From Desulfobacterium sp. (GTDB lineage: Bacteria > Desulfobacterota > Desulfobacteria > Desulfobacterales > Desulfobacteraceae): a stretch of 52,573 nt of DNA. The stretch's first letter is position 1; the number at the start of each line of letters is the position of its first letter. Made by a program: the position numbers and the translations under genes. The notes beneath the pieces were generated by a model, which did not search any database, was not told the origin of the DNA, and worked only from the letters and a program-made list of their open reading frames with translations. The stretch lies in NCBI GenBank assembly GCA_016342325.1, contig JAEINR010000038.1:1-52573 (forward strand), read 5' to 3'. Below are positions 8,458-17,432 of the stretch, piece after piece.

Positions 8458-9693
8458 ATGAATGAAACTGATATCGTTTTCAGCCCCCTGAACCTTGCCC
8501 GGGGCAGGGTCGTTAAAAACCGTCTTTTTAAATCCGCCATGAGCGAACAGCTGGGGAACAAGGATCATAATCCGGAAAAGGAGCTGGTGAGGCTTTATGA
8601 AACCTGGGCAGAGGGGGGCATCGGTATCTCAGTGACAGGGAACGTGATGGTGGACCGAAAGGCCCTGGGGGAACCTAAAAATGTGGTTCTGGATGGGGAA
8701 AGCGACCTGTCCGGGTTTGCGTCCTGGGCCGAAGCAGGTACCCGAAACAACACCCAGCTCTGGATGCAGCTGAACCACCCTGGCAAGCAGAGCCCGAGTT
8801 TTCTGACCAAAGAGCCCGTGGCCCCGTCGGCGGTTCCTTTGACCGGGGCCCTTGAATCGGCTTTCAGCCCGCCCCGGGAACTGACGGAGGCGGAAATCCA
8901 GGGGATTATCGCCAAATTCGCCCAAAGTGCCGCCCTTGCCAAAAAAACGGGATTCTCAGGCGTTCAGATGCATTGTGCCCACGGTTACCTGCTCAGTCAG
9001 TTCCTCTCCCCCTGGCACAACCGGCGGGAGGACCATTGGGGGGGAACCCCGAAAAAACGGATGCGCTTTCCTGTGGCTGTTTATCGCGCCATCCGGGAGG
9101 CGGTGGGAGATGATTACCCGGTTGGCCTGAAGATGAACTCGGCGGACTTTAAAAATGGCGGGTTCACCATGGCGGAATCCATGGACGTGGCCCTGACCAT
9201 GCAGGAGGAGGGGATCGACCTCATCGAGATCTCCGGAGGCACCTACGAAAATCCAAGCATGACCGGCCACGGCACCCGGTCCTCAGACCGGGAAGGGTAC
9301 TTTCTTGAATATGCCGATGCCATGCGCAATAAACTGACCGTTCCCCTGGTGGTTACCGGAGGATTTCGGTCCGGCCCGGCCATGGCGGCTGCCCTCACAT
9401 CCGGCGTCACCGATATGATCGGTTTGGGCAGGCCCCTGGCTGTGGAGCCTGACTTCCCCAATCGATTGATTGAGGACCCGGCCCATGTCTCGACCCTGAA
9501 ACGTCCCAGTACCGGGATCAAACCACTGGATCGCATTGCCATGCTGGATATCACCTGGTATGAGTCCCAGCTTTACAGGATGGGCCGGGGAAAAAAGGCC
9601 AACCCGGACCTGAGCGCCTGGAAGGCCGTGTTCCAGACCTTCTGGAGAATGGGTGGCCATGCGTTTAAACAGAGACGCGTTAAAGGAAATTAA
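8458..9693 (+). CDS. Old-yellow-enzyme family NAD(P)H:flavin oxidoreductase
   Basis: A 411-residue single-domain FMN TIM barrel of the OYE family, which reduces activated C=C bonds of enones, quinones or nitro compounds. Visible family features are VKNRLFKSAMSE near the N-terminus, WMQLNHPGKQ (residues ~102-111), the substrate-binding His pair in VQMHCAHGYLLSQFLSP (~170-186), NRREDHWGG, and the phosphate-binding LVVTGGFRSG near residue 300. There is no C-terminal Fe-S or FAD/NADH domain, so it is of the short type. AAGGAGA precedes the ATG by about 7 nt. The shared TetR operator just upstream indicates induction by its own type of substrate. Confidence 0.9.
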   Translation: MNETDIVFSPLNLARGRVVKNRLFKSAMSEQLGNKDHNPEKELVRLYETWAEGGIGISVTGNVMVDRKALGEPKNVVLDGESDLSGFASWAEAGTRNNTQLWMQLNHPGKQSPSFLTKEPVAPSAVPLTGALESAFSPPRELTEAEIQGIIAKFAQSAALAKKTGFSGVQMHCAHGYLLSQFLSPWHNRREDHWGGTPKKRMRFPVAVYRAIREAVGDDYPVGLKMNSADFKNGGFTMAESMDVALTMQEEGIDLIEISGGTYENPSMTGHGTRSSDREGYFLEYADAMRNKLTVPLVVTGGFRSGPAMAAALTSGVTDMIGLGRPLAVEPDFPNRLIEDPAHVSTLKRPSTGIKPLDRIAMLDITWYESQLYRMGRGKKANPDLSAWKAVFQTFWRMGGHAFKQRRVKGN

Positions 9694-9817
9694 AGATACG
9701 AATGCAGGAGGGCGGGGCGGTAATGGTAAGCCCTTCCCTTGATACACGTAACGGGATCAACCTTATTCATTAAAACGAATAGATTGATGGATAGATAGAG
9801 ATAAAGGAGTTGGAAAC

Positions 9818-10948
9818 ATGAGCAAAACCCCATTTGAAAGCGCCACCATTGGCGGCATCAAGGTGAAAAACAGAATCTTCAGATCAGCGACCCATGAAAG
9901 CACAGCGCTTCCCGGCGGGGGTGTCAGCAAGGCCATGACCGACATGTACCAGGACCTGACCCAGGGGGAGGTGGGCTTGATCATTACCGGGTATATGAGT
10001 TTTTCAAAGGAGGACAACCCCACCGCGTCAACGGTTTTGATCGGTGATGATGCTGCTGTTCCCGGCTTGAAGGCGTTGACGGAAACGGTTCACCAGGGCG
10101 GTGGTCGCATTGTTACCCAGCTTGCCCATGTGGGATCCCAGTTGACCCATCCCCCGACCGGAGCGATCTTCGCACCCTCTGATGTGGTGGATCCGGTTAA
10201 CGGCATTAAACCGGAACCCTTCTCAAGGGAGCAGATTCAGACCCTGGTCAAAGAGTTCGGGGATGCAGCTGTCCGGGCAAAGGCGGCCGGGTTTGACGGG
10301 GTCCAGATCCATGGTGCCCATGGCTACCTGGTCAGCAAATTCTTAAGCCCTGAATTCAATCTAAGGGAGGATGAATATGGGGGAACGCCGGAAAAAAATG
10401 TTCGGGTAGCCGTTGATATCCTAAAGGAGATTAAGGCCAGGTGCGGCGCAGATTACCCGGTATGGATTAAAATGAACTGTTCCGATTTCGGGCGGGAGAA
10501 TAGGGGGTTTGCCTTTGAGGGGGCGCTTGTGGCGGCCAAGGCCCTTGACGACGCTGGGATCGATGCCATTGAGCTGAGCGGCGGGACGTTTGCCGGCGAG
10601 CATACCCCCTGCAGATCCCGGAAGCATGGGGCATATCATCTGGAGTATGCCAAGCAATTGACCCGGGAGATTGATACGCCGGTGATTCTTGTGGGCGGCA
10701 TCCGGGAAATAGAGGTCATTGAAAAGATTTTGGGGGACACTGATATTGAGGCGATTTCCCTTTCACGACCCCTTATTCGGGAACCGGGCCTTGTGGGGCG
10801 TTGGAAGGACGGAGACCGATCCAAGGCCGCCTGTGTGGCCTGTAACGGTTGTTTCAACCCCACGGGCTGCGTTTGTTTTTTTACCCTGGAGGGTGAGGCC
10901 CGGGCAGCCCAGAAGCACCGCCTTGAGCAATTTTTTTGGAAAAAATAA
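9818..10948 (+). CDS. OYE-family flavin oxidoreductase with C-terminal Cys cluster
   Basis: A second OYE-type barrel, 376 residues, with the same landmarks (VKNRIFRSATHES, VQIHGAHGYLVSKFLSPEFN, LREDEYGGTPEKN, VILVGGIREI). Unlike its neighbour it ends in a short cysteine cluster, CVACNGCFNPTGCVC, resembling the 4Fe-4S ligand region of 2,4-dienoyl-CoA reductase-type enzymes, but the FAD and NADH domains that follow in those enzymes are missing. It may receive electrons from a separate protein. It starts 124 bp after the first reductase, with a good AAAGGAG site, and could share its transcript. Substrate unknown. Confidence 0.87.
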   Translation: MSKTPFESATIGGIKVKNRIFRSATHESTALPGGGVSKAMTDMYQDLTQGEVGLIITGYMSFSKEDNPTASTVLIGDDAAVPGLKALTETVHQGGGRIVTQLAHVGSQLTHPPTGAIFAPSDVVDPVNGIKPEPFSREQIQTLVKEFGDAAVRAKAAGFDGVQIHGAHGYLVSKFLSPEFNLREDEYGGTPEKNVRVAVDILKEIKARCGADYPVWIKMNCSDFGRENRGFAFEGALVAAKALDDAGIDAIELSGGTFAGEHTPCRSRKHGAYHLEYAKQLTREIDTPVILVGGIREIEVIEKILGDTDIEAISLSRPLIREPGLVGRWKDGDRSKAACVACNGCFNPTGCVCFFTLEGEARAAQKHRLEQFFWKK

Positions 10949-10961
10949 TAACGTTGTTATA

Positions 10962-10998
10962 CTGGTATCCCCCTTTGCCTGGATCAGGAGGATACCAG
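10962..10998. terminator. Hairpin between convergent genes
   Basis: CTGGTATCC (10962-10970) and GGATACCAG (10990-10998) form a perfect 9-bp stem around a 19-nt loop between the second OYE gene and the convergent response-regulator gene, whose last codons it overlaps. It may act as a bidirectional terminator, but neither side has a clear T run. Confidence 0.35.
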
Positions 10999-11355
10999 GG
11001 AGGCCACAGCCGCTAAGAATTCATCATTTTCAAAGGGCTTGACCAGGGTGAGGTTTGCCCCGAACAGCCTTGCAAATTCCAGGTATTGCATTCCGCCTCC
11101 CATTCTTGCCCCCCCCGAGATCACCAGGGTCTTTACGTCGGGCTGGGATTTGACCAGGGTGCGCATTACCCCCAGGCCATCCTCCTCCGGCATGAAAATG
11201 TCGGTGATGATCACATCAAACGTTTCCTTTTCAAAGGTGTTGATTCCCTGCCTGCCGTTATCGGCTTCCGATACGGTATATCCCTCCATCGTGAGAAGCA
11301 TTGCCAGCATTTTTCTGAGTTTATCATCATCTTCAATGAGAAGTATCTTGGCCAT
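10984..11355 (-). CDS. Single-domain response regulator
   Basis: A 123-residue stand-alone receiver (CheY-like) domain. Acidic pocket E8-D9-D10, phosphoacceptor Asp52 in VIITDIFMPEEDG, Ser80 in LVISGGA and Lys106 in LTLVKPF are all present. No output domain. The open frame extends upstream to 11457, but AGGAGG followed by four C before ATG 11355 marks the true start. This start lies inside the last 23 bases of the histidine-kinase gene, so the two are translationally linked. It probably passes phosphate to a distant partner or acts by protein contact. Confidence 0.9.
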   Translation of the reverse strand: MAKILLIEDDDKLRKMLAMLLTMEGYTVSEADNGRQGINTFEKETFDVIITDIFMPEEDGLGVMRTLVKSQPDVKTLVISGGARMGGGMQYLEFARLFGANLTLVKPFENDEFLAAVASLVSS

Positions 11356-12457
11356 GGGGGCCTCCTTGATCTTGGTGGGTTTGGGACTGGATATCTGCCT
11401 GGGGCAACAGCACCATGAACCGACTGCCCTGGTCGGGTGTGCTGTCCACATCAACAAATCCGTTGTGGGATTTTATAATGCCGAACACCACGGACAGGCC
11501 AAGGCCCGAGCCCTGTCCCACTTCCTTGGTGGTGAAAAATGGATCAAAAATATTGTTCAGGATCTCAGGAGCAATGCCTAGGCCTGTGTCTGAGACCGTC
11601 ATTTTAAAATAGGCCCCAGATTCAACCCCTTTGGCCTGGGCCGTAGGCAGGTCCACCTCGTCGGGTTCAAGGCTGATCTGAATCCTGCCATCCTCTTCTA
11701 GGGCATGGCTGGCATTGATGCCCAGGTTGAGTATCACCTGGATGATCTGGTCTGCATCAACCAGCATAGGGCAGGGAGTATCGGGAAGATCCTGGGAAAG
11801 GGAGACGGTTGGCGGCAGGGCCGCGTTCAGCAGCCTTGCCCCGTCCTGAATAACGGACTGGAGGGACTGGACCTTTTTATCCGATTTTTCCGGGTTGGCA
11901 AAGGAAGAGAGCTGGTTGATCAGTTTTTTGGAGCGCCGGGCAGCATCCAGGATCTCCTCGCTCATGGTATGGGCAGGGGCTGCTTTTTCACTGGCCGTGT
12001 TGATCATGCCTGCATACCCCATGATGATTCCAAGCAGGGTGTTAAAGTCGTGGCAGATGCCCCCGGCCATGGTGCCCACGGTCTCGAGCTTCTGGTTCTG
12101 GGCAAGCAGGGCATTCATCTTGGCCCGCTCATCCATCTCGTTCCTGAGCTGGACATTGACAGCATTGAGCTGGGCCGTTCTCTTAATGACCCGTTTTTCC
12201 AGCTCCCGGTTCAGGTCTGAAAGATTCTGTTCCGCAGCTTTTCGCAGCCAGATGGCCTGGAACAGGTAGACGTTGGTATAAATGGAGTAGATAAGCATAA
12301 AGCCGGAAAAGAGAATGGCCAGGCTGAAGAATTCATCCAGTTGATACGCCTCGTATTCCCGGGTCAGTTCGTACAAACTTTCAAACAGTTCAAATTCTGC
12401 AGCGATAACAAATGAGATGGCAAACAGTCCAAGGATAGTGACCGCCTGTCTAATCAT
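11333..12457 (-). CDS. Membrane sensor histidine kinase
   Basis: A 374-residue kinase. Two hydrophobic segments (about residues 3-22 and 44-70) enclose a very short, acidic periplasmic loop, followed by a likely coiled coil (73-125), the phosphoacceptor His136 in AGGICHDFNTLLG, and an HATPase domain with DTGLGIAP, DPFFTTKEVGQGSGLGLS boxes. The tiny external loop suggests it senses the membrane or an internal signal. GGGGGAT precedes the ATG. It overlaps and precedes its cognate receiver gene. No sensory PAS domain is seen. Confidence 0.9.
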   Translation of the reverse strand: MIRQAVTILGLFAISFVIAAEFELFESLYELTREYEAYQLDEFFSLAILFSGFMLIYSIYTNVYLFQAIWLRKAAEQNLSDLNRELEKRVIKRTAQLNAVNVQLRNEMDERAKMNALLAQNQKLETVGTMAGGICHDFNTLLGIIMGYAGMINTASEKAAPAHTMSEEILDAARRSKKLINQLSSFANPEKSDKKVQSLQSVIQDGARLLNAALPPTVSLSQDLPDTPCPMLVDADQIIQVILNLGINASHALEEDGRIQISLEPDEVDLPTAQAKGVESGAYFKMTVSDTGLGIAPEILNNIFDPFFTTKEVGQGSGLGLSVVFGIIKSHNGFVDVDSTPDQGSRFMVLLPQADIQSQTHQDQGGPHGQDTSH

Positions 12458-12535
12458 GAATATCCCCCTTTTTTTTATTTTCCTATCATCTATGCCTTAA
12501 TTCTGATGGTTCGTCAACCAGGGGGGGGCTGCGTC

Positions 12536-13969
12536 TTAGCCAACCATGAGTTCTCCAAGGGTTTTTATCCCCCATTCCGTGCGGTCTGTAAACGGAAAAC
12601 CGCAGCCGATTCGAATAAAATGGTTGAAGTGATCGGTGACGGAAAAGAAGATCCCCGGGGCAATGGCGATCTTCTTTTCCCGGGCCGCGTGGAACAAGGC
12701 CAGGGAATCCACCGTCCGGTCCAGTTCCACCCAGAGAAGTGAACCTCCCTCGGGCAGGGCCAGCCGGGTTCCAGCCGGGAAATGCCGACGGATGGCCGTA
12801 GCGATTCCATCCATTTGCTGTTTCACCGCCCCCCGGAGCTTTCGCATATATCGGTCATACTCCCCCTCTTTTAAAAACCGCATGATCAGGTACTGGTCCA
12901 GGGTTGAAGCCGCGATGGTGGTTCCGGTGCGAAGCCCCAGTATTTTACGGTAAAACCGCCTGCCGGGAACCACCCATCCCACCCGCAGGCCGGGGGAGAC
13001 GGTCTTGGAAAAGGAGGAGCAGGCGATCACCAGATCCTTTTGGTCATATTTTTTCAGGGAAAGGGGTCTGTGACGGCCGAAATAGAGGTCCCCGAAAAGA
13101 TTGTCCTCGATAACGGGAATGCCATGGGTGTGGGTGAGTTCCACCAGTCTTTTTTTTTGCTCCTCCGGCATCAGGGCACCGGTGGGGTTTTGAAAATTGG
13201 ACACCAGCAGGTATGCATCCACCTTTCTATGGGCCAACACCCGCGCCAGACCCTCCACATCGGTTCCATACCGGGGATCGGCAGGTATTTCCAAGGCCAT
13301 CAACCCCAGTTCCTGGAGAAGCTGGAGATACCCCAGGTGGGTGGGGGAATCGATGGCCACCACATCCCCGGGGCGGGTCACGCATCGCAGGGACAGGGTC
13401 AGTGCTTCCATGCTTCCCTGGGTGACGATGATATCGCCAGGTCCCACACCGTCCATCACCCCCAGACTGAGGCGGGAAATCCCCCGCCGCAATTCCGGGT
13501 CCCCCTCAGCCAGGGAATAATCCAGAAGATGGGGCATCTCATCCGCCTTGATGCGTTTCATGATCCGGGACAGGGCTTTGACCGGGAGCAGTTCCGGTGC
13601 CGGCGTGGAGGTGCCCAGGTGAACCATCTCACTATCCCGGTTGTCTGTGAGGGTGGATGCCACCATGCTTGACAGGGTCACATGCACGGGCCGGGGATCG
13701 GTGCGGGGCGCTTCGGGAATTTCAAAAACCGACATGGGTTTGACAAAATAACCGGATTTGGGCCGGGCCGCCACAAGGCCTGATTTTTCCAGTTCGGAAT
13801 AGGCCAGATAGACGGTGCTGACACTGAGTTGTAACTCCTTGTGCAGGGTTCTGATGGAAGGCAGTTTGTCCCCGGGTCTGAAACTTCCGTTTCTGATTTT
13901 GGACGTAAATTCCTGTACAAGGGCCTTGTATTTAAATTGAACCTGGTTGTTTTTCATATCATAACTCAT
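12536..13969 (-). CDS. MocR-type GntR regulator with aminotransferase domain
   Basis: 477 residues in two parts: a GntR winged helix-turn-helix (about 10-75, with KLPSIRTLHKELQLSVSTVY) and a fold-type-I aminotransferase domain (about 115-475) with NFQNPTGAL and the PLP-lysine motif SFSKTVSPGLRVGW. MocR proteins bind PLP or its adducts and control nearby vitamin B6, amino-acid or GABA genes. This one is divergent from an aminotransferase gene, its likely target. Start codons at 13969 and 13957 both lack a clear ribosome-binding site; the upstream one lies inside a candidate operator repeat, so the true start is uncertain. Confidence 0.88.
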   Translation of the reverse strand: MSYDMKNNQVQFKYKALVQEFTSKIRNGSFRPGDKLPSIRTLHKELQLSVSTVYLAYSELEKSGLVAARPKSGYFVKPMSVFEIPEAPRTDPRPVHVTLSSMVASTLTDNRDSEMVHLGTSTPAPELLPVKALSRIMKRIKADEMPHLLDYSLAEGDPELRRGISRLSLGVMDGVGPGDIIVTQGSMEALTLSLRCVTRPGDVVAIDSPTHLGYLQLLQELGLMALEIPADPRYGTDVEGLARVLAHRKVDAYLLVSNFQNPTGALMPEEQKKRLVELTHTHGIPVIEDNLFGDLYFGRHRPLSLKKYDQKDLVIACSSFSKTVSPGLRVGWVVPGRRFYRKILGLRTGTTIAASTLDQYLIMRFLKEGEYDRYMRKLRGAVKQQMDGIATAIRRHFPAGTRLALPEGGSLLWVELDRTVDSLALFHAAREKKIAIAPGIFFSVTDHFNHFIRIGCGFPFTDRTEWGIKTLGELMVG

Positions 13970-14038
13970 CTGTTATGGTTTTTTTTGTAAACAACTGCAT
14001 CTGTTTTTTTTGTTTCCGGCATCATATAGTTGTTTTAC
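13967..14038. promoter_or_regulatory. Repeats in MocR/aminotransferase divergent region
   Basis: CATCTGTT occurs at 13967-13974 and again at 13998-14005, a 31-bp offset (about three helical turns), each followed by a T-rich run ending in TTTTTTGT. In addition GTAAACAACT (13987-13996) and AGTTGTTTTAC (14028-14038) are inverted copies differing by one inserted base. MocR proteins often recognise direct repeats, so these are candidate operators for both divergent genes. Inference only. Confidence 0.5.
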
Positions 14039-14110
14039 GAAAAAGGAAACCTATTGAAGCCATCAGCAATATCCGGGTAAACATACAAAAGAGTTATCAA
14101 AGGAGACCCC

Positions 14111-15295
14111 ATGAATTTTGAGCATCTATTGGCCGGGCGCACCGAGATGATGGGCGCCAATGCGATCCGTGAAATTTTGAAAGTGGTTTCCCAGCCGGGA
14201 ATGGTGTCCCTTGCAGGGGGCATACCGTCCCCGGACAGTTTTCCCATGGAGATCATAAAAACCCTCACGGAAAACGTGATGGAAAAATATGGGTCAGATG
14301 CCTTCCAGTACGGACTCACCGAAGGATTTATGCCCCTGCGGGCAGCCCTTGGGGATCTGCTGAAGGAGAGGGGCATTTCAGCGGCTCCGGAAGATATCCA
14401 CGTGACCAGTGGATCCCAGGGGGTGCTGGACGGTGTGGCCAAAATCCTGATCTCCAGGAAAGACAAGATTGCGGTGGAAGCCCCCACCTATCTGGGAGCC
14501 ATATCTGCTTTCAATCCCTACCAGCCCGAGTATGTGTGCATGGACACCGATGACGGCGGTGTTATCCCTGAGTCCCTGGAAGCGGTGCTTGGGAATAATG
14601 CCATCAAATTTATCTATCTGGTGCCCACGTTTCAGAATCCCACGGGCCGAACCCTTTCGTTGAAGCGGCGGGAAAAAATTGCTGAAATCATCACCCGGGA
14701 AAACGCCCTGCTTGTGGAAGACGACCCCTACAGTGCCTTGCGGTATCGCGGCAGCGACATCCCCCCCATAAAGACCCTGGCCCCGGACCATGTGGTCTAC
14801 ATCAGCACCCTGTCCAAAATCTTTGCGCCGGGGTTGCGTATTGGTTTTTACGCGGCACCGGAACTCATGAGAAAATGGCTCGTCCTGGTAAAACAGGGGG
14901 TGGATCTTCACACCAGCACCTTTAATCAGGCCCTGGCCGCCGAATACCTGTCCGGGGGATATATGAAAGCCCATCTGCCGGTGATCAAGGCGCTTTATAA
15001 ACCAAAGCAGGAAGCCATGCTTTCAGCCATCCAAAAATATTTCCCCAAAAATTTCACCTGTTCCCCATCGGAAGGGGGGATGTTTCTCTGGGTGAGGGGG
15101 CCTGAAGGGTATGATATGACGACGCTGTATCAGCGGTCCGTTGAAAAGAACATCGCCTTTGTTCCGGGTTGCTATTTCTACACCAATCCCATGGAAGGGA
15201 TTGAAACCATGCGGTTAAATTACACCATGAGTGATGTGGAAACCATTGACGCCGCCATTGAAAAACTGTCCCTTATTATAAAAGATGTTGATTGA
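14111..15295 (+). CDS. PLP-dependent aminotransferase (2-aminoadipate/LysN-like)
   Basis: A 394-residue class I/II aminotransferase. Landmarks: VSLAGGIPSPDSFP near residue 35, the substrate loop YGLTEG (~75), PTFQNPTGRTLS (~177-188), VEDDPYSALRYRG (~205), and the PLP-lysine in ISTLSKIFAPGLRIGF (~237-252). The subgroup resembles LysN/2-aminoadipate or aromatic aminotransferases, but substrate cannot be read. AAAGGAG lies about 6 nt before the ATG. It is transcribed divergently from the MocR regulator and is its likely target. Confidence 0.87.
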   Translation: MNFEHLLAGRTEMMGANAIREILKVVSQPGMVSLAGGIPSPDSFPMEIIKTLTENVMEKYGSDAFQYGLTEGFMPLRAALGDLLKERGISAAPEDIHVTSGSQGVLDGVAKILISRKDKIAVEAPTYLGAISAFNPYQPEYVCMDTDDGGVIPESLEAVLGNNAIKFIYLVPTFQNPTGRTLSLKRREKIAEIITRENALLVEDDPYSALRYRGSDIPPIKTLAPDHVVYISTLSKIFAPGLRIGFYAAPELMRKWLVLVKQGVDLHTSTFNQALAAEYLSGGYMKAHLPVIKALYKPKQEAMLSAIQKYFPKNFTCSPSEGGMFLWVRGPEGYDMTTLYQRSVEKNIAFVPGCYFYTNPMEGIETMRLNYTMSDVETIDAAIEKLSLIIKDVD

Positions 15296-15308
15296 TTCAA
15301 ATCATCTT

Positions 15309-15377
15309 TAACCTGGACAAGCCAGAACCCAAAACTGTTTTTTACGATAACATGAAAATCAGGACTAAGAAGCGAAA
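15309..15377 (+). repeat. Dispersed repeat R1, copy A
   Basis: Starts TTAACCTGGACAAGCCAGAA and ends with ATCAGGACTAAGAAGCGAAA; similar copies lie at 35484-35568 and 51688-51768. This copy lacks about a dozen central bases present in the others. It contains the small hairpin CTGG-ACAAG-CCAG. Directly after it comes a GC stem, GCCCGGAC (15380-15387) with GTCCGGGC (15403-15410), without a T run. The remaining ~145 bases before the next gene show nothing I recognise. Confidence 0.75.
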
Positions 15378-15556
15378 CGGCCCGGACCTTACCGAAAGCA
15401 ACGTCCGGGCTGGCCGCAATGATATAAGAGCTAAAAAGCCCGACATTATCTGAAGGGAATTGTAAAAATTCGGTTATGGCTCCAGGCAAGTAATTGATAT
15501 TGACATTTCCGCCGAATTTGAATACCAATTATAAAAAAATATAAAAGGAGGTTGGT

Positions 15557-16093
15557 ATGGAAGGTCTGATGGTTTTAAATATCAACCGGTATTTCATTTT
15601 TTACAAACAGGCTGGCCGATTTATAAAGGTCGCCAGTCTGCTTCACCTGACATCACTTCTGGGACTGGTTCTGTTTTTGGGATTTGGCAGGCTTGCACTG
15701 CCTGTCCTGGAACAAAACCGCCCATTTTTGTTTTTTATGTATGAATATATCTCCATTTATGGGGTTGTTCTGATTCTTTTAACCCAGATGGATGCCCTGA
15801 GCCGGTTTCAAAATTACAAGCTGGCCAAGGACCTGTTTTTTGAAAATGGATTTCAAAAACGGATTGCCAATTTATTCATCAGCTCCCGGTGCCAGCGGGA
15901 GGCCATTAAGATCGCGGCCCTTGATCTGGGCATGGCCGATGAACTCAACGCCCACCTGGACAGCCTTGGTTTCCGGTGGTTTCATGTGATCCCAAAGGGT
16001 GTGATATCAAAGCCCGGCATCCTGCTGACCCGTTTATTCTGGGAAAAGACCTTTTTTGTAAAATCCTATACGTCTAAATATTTCTTGTGGTAG
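15557..16093 (+). CDS. Hypothetical two-TM membrane protein
   Basis: 178 residues with two hydrophobic segments (about 22-45 and 55-78) and a soluble C-terminal ~100 residues rich in basic and aromatic residues. I do not recognise a family. A strong AAAAGGAGG site precedes the ATG by about 6 nt, so translation is credible. It stands alone, 11 bp from the convergent amidohydrolase gene and 180 bp after repeat copy A. Confidence 0.7.
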   Translation: MEGLMVLNINRYFIFYKQAGRFIKVASLLHLTSLLGLVLFLGFGRLALPVLEQNRPFLFFMYEYISIYGVVLILLTQMDALSRFQNYKLAKDLFFENGFQKRIANLFISSRCQREAIKIAALDLGMADELNAHLDSLGFRWFHVIPKGVISKPGILLTRLFWEKTFFVKSYTSKYFLW

Positions 16094-16104
16094 CCGCCGG
16101 TATC

Positions 16105-17430
16105 CTATTTGAGCAGAACATCCCCCCGGGTGGCGATCTGGGCGATGAGCGTCATCAATCTCAGGCCATGTTTCAGGGCATCGGGGTGTATGGTGAAATC
16201 AACGGAATGAACTCCCTTTGTCCCCAGATTTCCTTTCCTGATTCCAAGGCCGAAATAGAGGCATGGGACTTCCCGGGTATAATAGGAAAAGTCTTCGGAG
16301 AACATTCCTCTGTAGGGCGTGGTATCAAGGACGCCGGGCCATGCATCCCCCAGCTTTTTGACGACGCTGTTATATAGTTCAGGGTTGTTGTATGTGGGGG
16401 GCGCCCCCTTTCTGATCGAAAATTCGCTTGTCACATCATGGGCTGCTGAAGCACCTGAAAGGTAATTGTCGATGATCTTCTTGATGGATTTCCCCTTGGC
16501 CGGGGCTTCGGTTAGATCCTCAAAGGCACGGATCGTTCCTTTTATGGTTGCATCGGGAGGAAGGACATTGAGTGCCCCCGCTGTTGTCGAAACATTTGAG
16601 ACGCTGATAATCACAGGCCTGTTGGTGATATCGATCCTTCTTGCTGGCAGATAGGACAATCCCTGGATAAGATGTGCCGAAGCAAGGGGGACATCGCTTC
16701 CCTCCGAGGGCATGGCGGCATGGGACTGCTTGCCCTTGACGTTAAGGGTGAAGTAATTGCTGCCGGCAAGGGTATATCCCGGAGAGATGGATACGGTTCC
16801 CACGGGTGTCCCCCCGGCGGAATGTTGTGCAAACATCTTTTGGATGCCCAGTTTTTTAAGCAACCCTTCGTTAACAATATCGTCGGCGCCGCCCTTGATT
16901 TCTTCCGCCGGCTGAAAGATAAATACAATTTTGCCGGACAGGACATGGGTGTTTTTTATCAGTATACCAGCTGCGCCGAGAAGTATGGATGCATGGACAT
17001 CATGGCCGCAGTTATGCATAACGCCCGGAATCAGGGATCTCGGAGAATGGGATTCCGGCTCTTTCCCACCACCGGCCAGGGGCCGGGCATCCATCTCGGA
17101 ACGAAGGGCAATGACAGGCCCCGGCTTTTTTGTGTCCAGAATAGTGATAACAGCCGTGGGGGTCAGTGTAGACGCAATAAATTCAGTGTACCCAAGTTCT
17201 TTCAACTCCTTTATGATCAATTTTTGGGTGTTGAATTCTTTTTTACCCAGTTCGGGGTGCCCATGTATGGAATGATATGTACGTAACACCAGTTCATGGA
17301 TTTTATCGATTTCGCCTGTAAGTGTCGTTTTTCCTGGGGTTAATGCCGAGGCCTTCATGGAGCAGCCAGTCAGGAAAACAAAAGAAAACAAAAGGAACAT
17401 AAAGGTTGTGGATTTGATTTGATTTTTCAT
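16105..17430 (-). CDS. M20-family amidohydrolase lipoprotein
   Basis: A zinc amidohydrolase of the M20D type (N-acyl amino-acid hydrolases, carboxypeptidases). The N-terminus is a lipoprotein signal with lipobox FLTGC (Cys ~22), so the enzyme is anchored in the periplasm or outer membrane. Metal ligands are visible in MHNCGHDVHASILLG, PAEEIKGGADD, AQHSAGG and the C-terminal GVHSVDFTIH. The dimerisation insert lies between. Three ATG codons are in tandem (17436, 17433, 17430); GAGGAG at 17439-17444 best fits the third or second. The preceding gene ends in ATGA overlapping the first ATG, which suggests coupled translation. Confidence 0.88.
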   Translation of the reverse strand: MKNQIKSTTFMFLLFSFVFLTGCSMKASALTPGKTTLTGEIDKIHELVLRTYHSIHGHPELGKKEFNTQKLIIKELKELGYTEFIASTLTPTAVITILDTKKPGPVIALRSEMDARPLAGGGKEPESHSPRSLIPGVMHNCGHDVHASILLGAAGILIKNTHVLSGKIVFIFQPAEEIKGGADDIVNEGLLKKLGIQKMFAQHSAGGTPVGTVSISPGYTLAGSNYFTLNVKGKQSHAAMPSEGSDVPLASAHLIQGLSYLPARRIDITNRPVIISVSNVSTTAGALNVLPPDATIKGTIRAFEDLTEAPAKGKSIKKIIDNYLSGASAAHDVTSEFSIRKGAPPTYNNPELYNSVVKKLGDAWPGVLDTTPYRGMFSEDFSYYTREVPCLYFGLGIRKGNLGTKGVHSVDFTIHPDALKHGLRLMTLIAQIATRGDVLLK

Positions 17431-17432
17431 CA

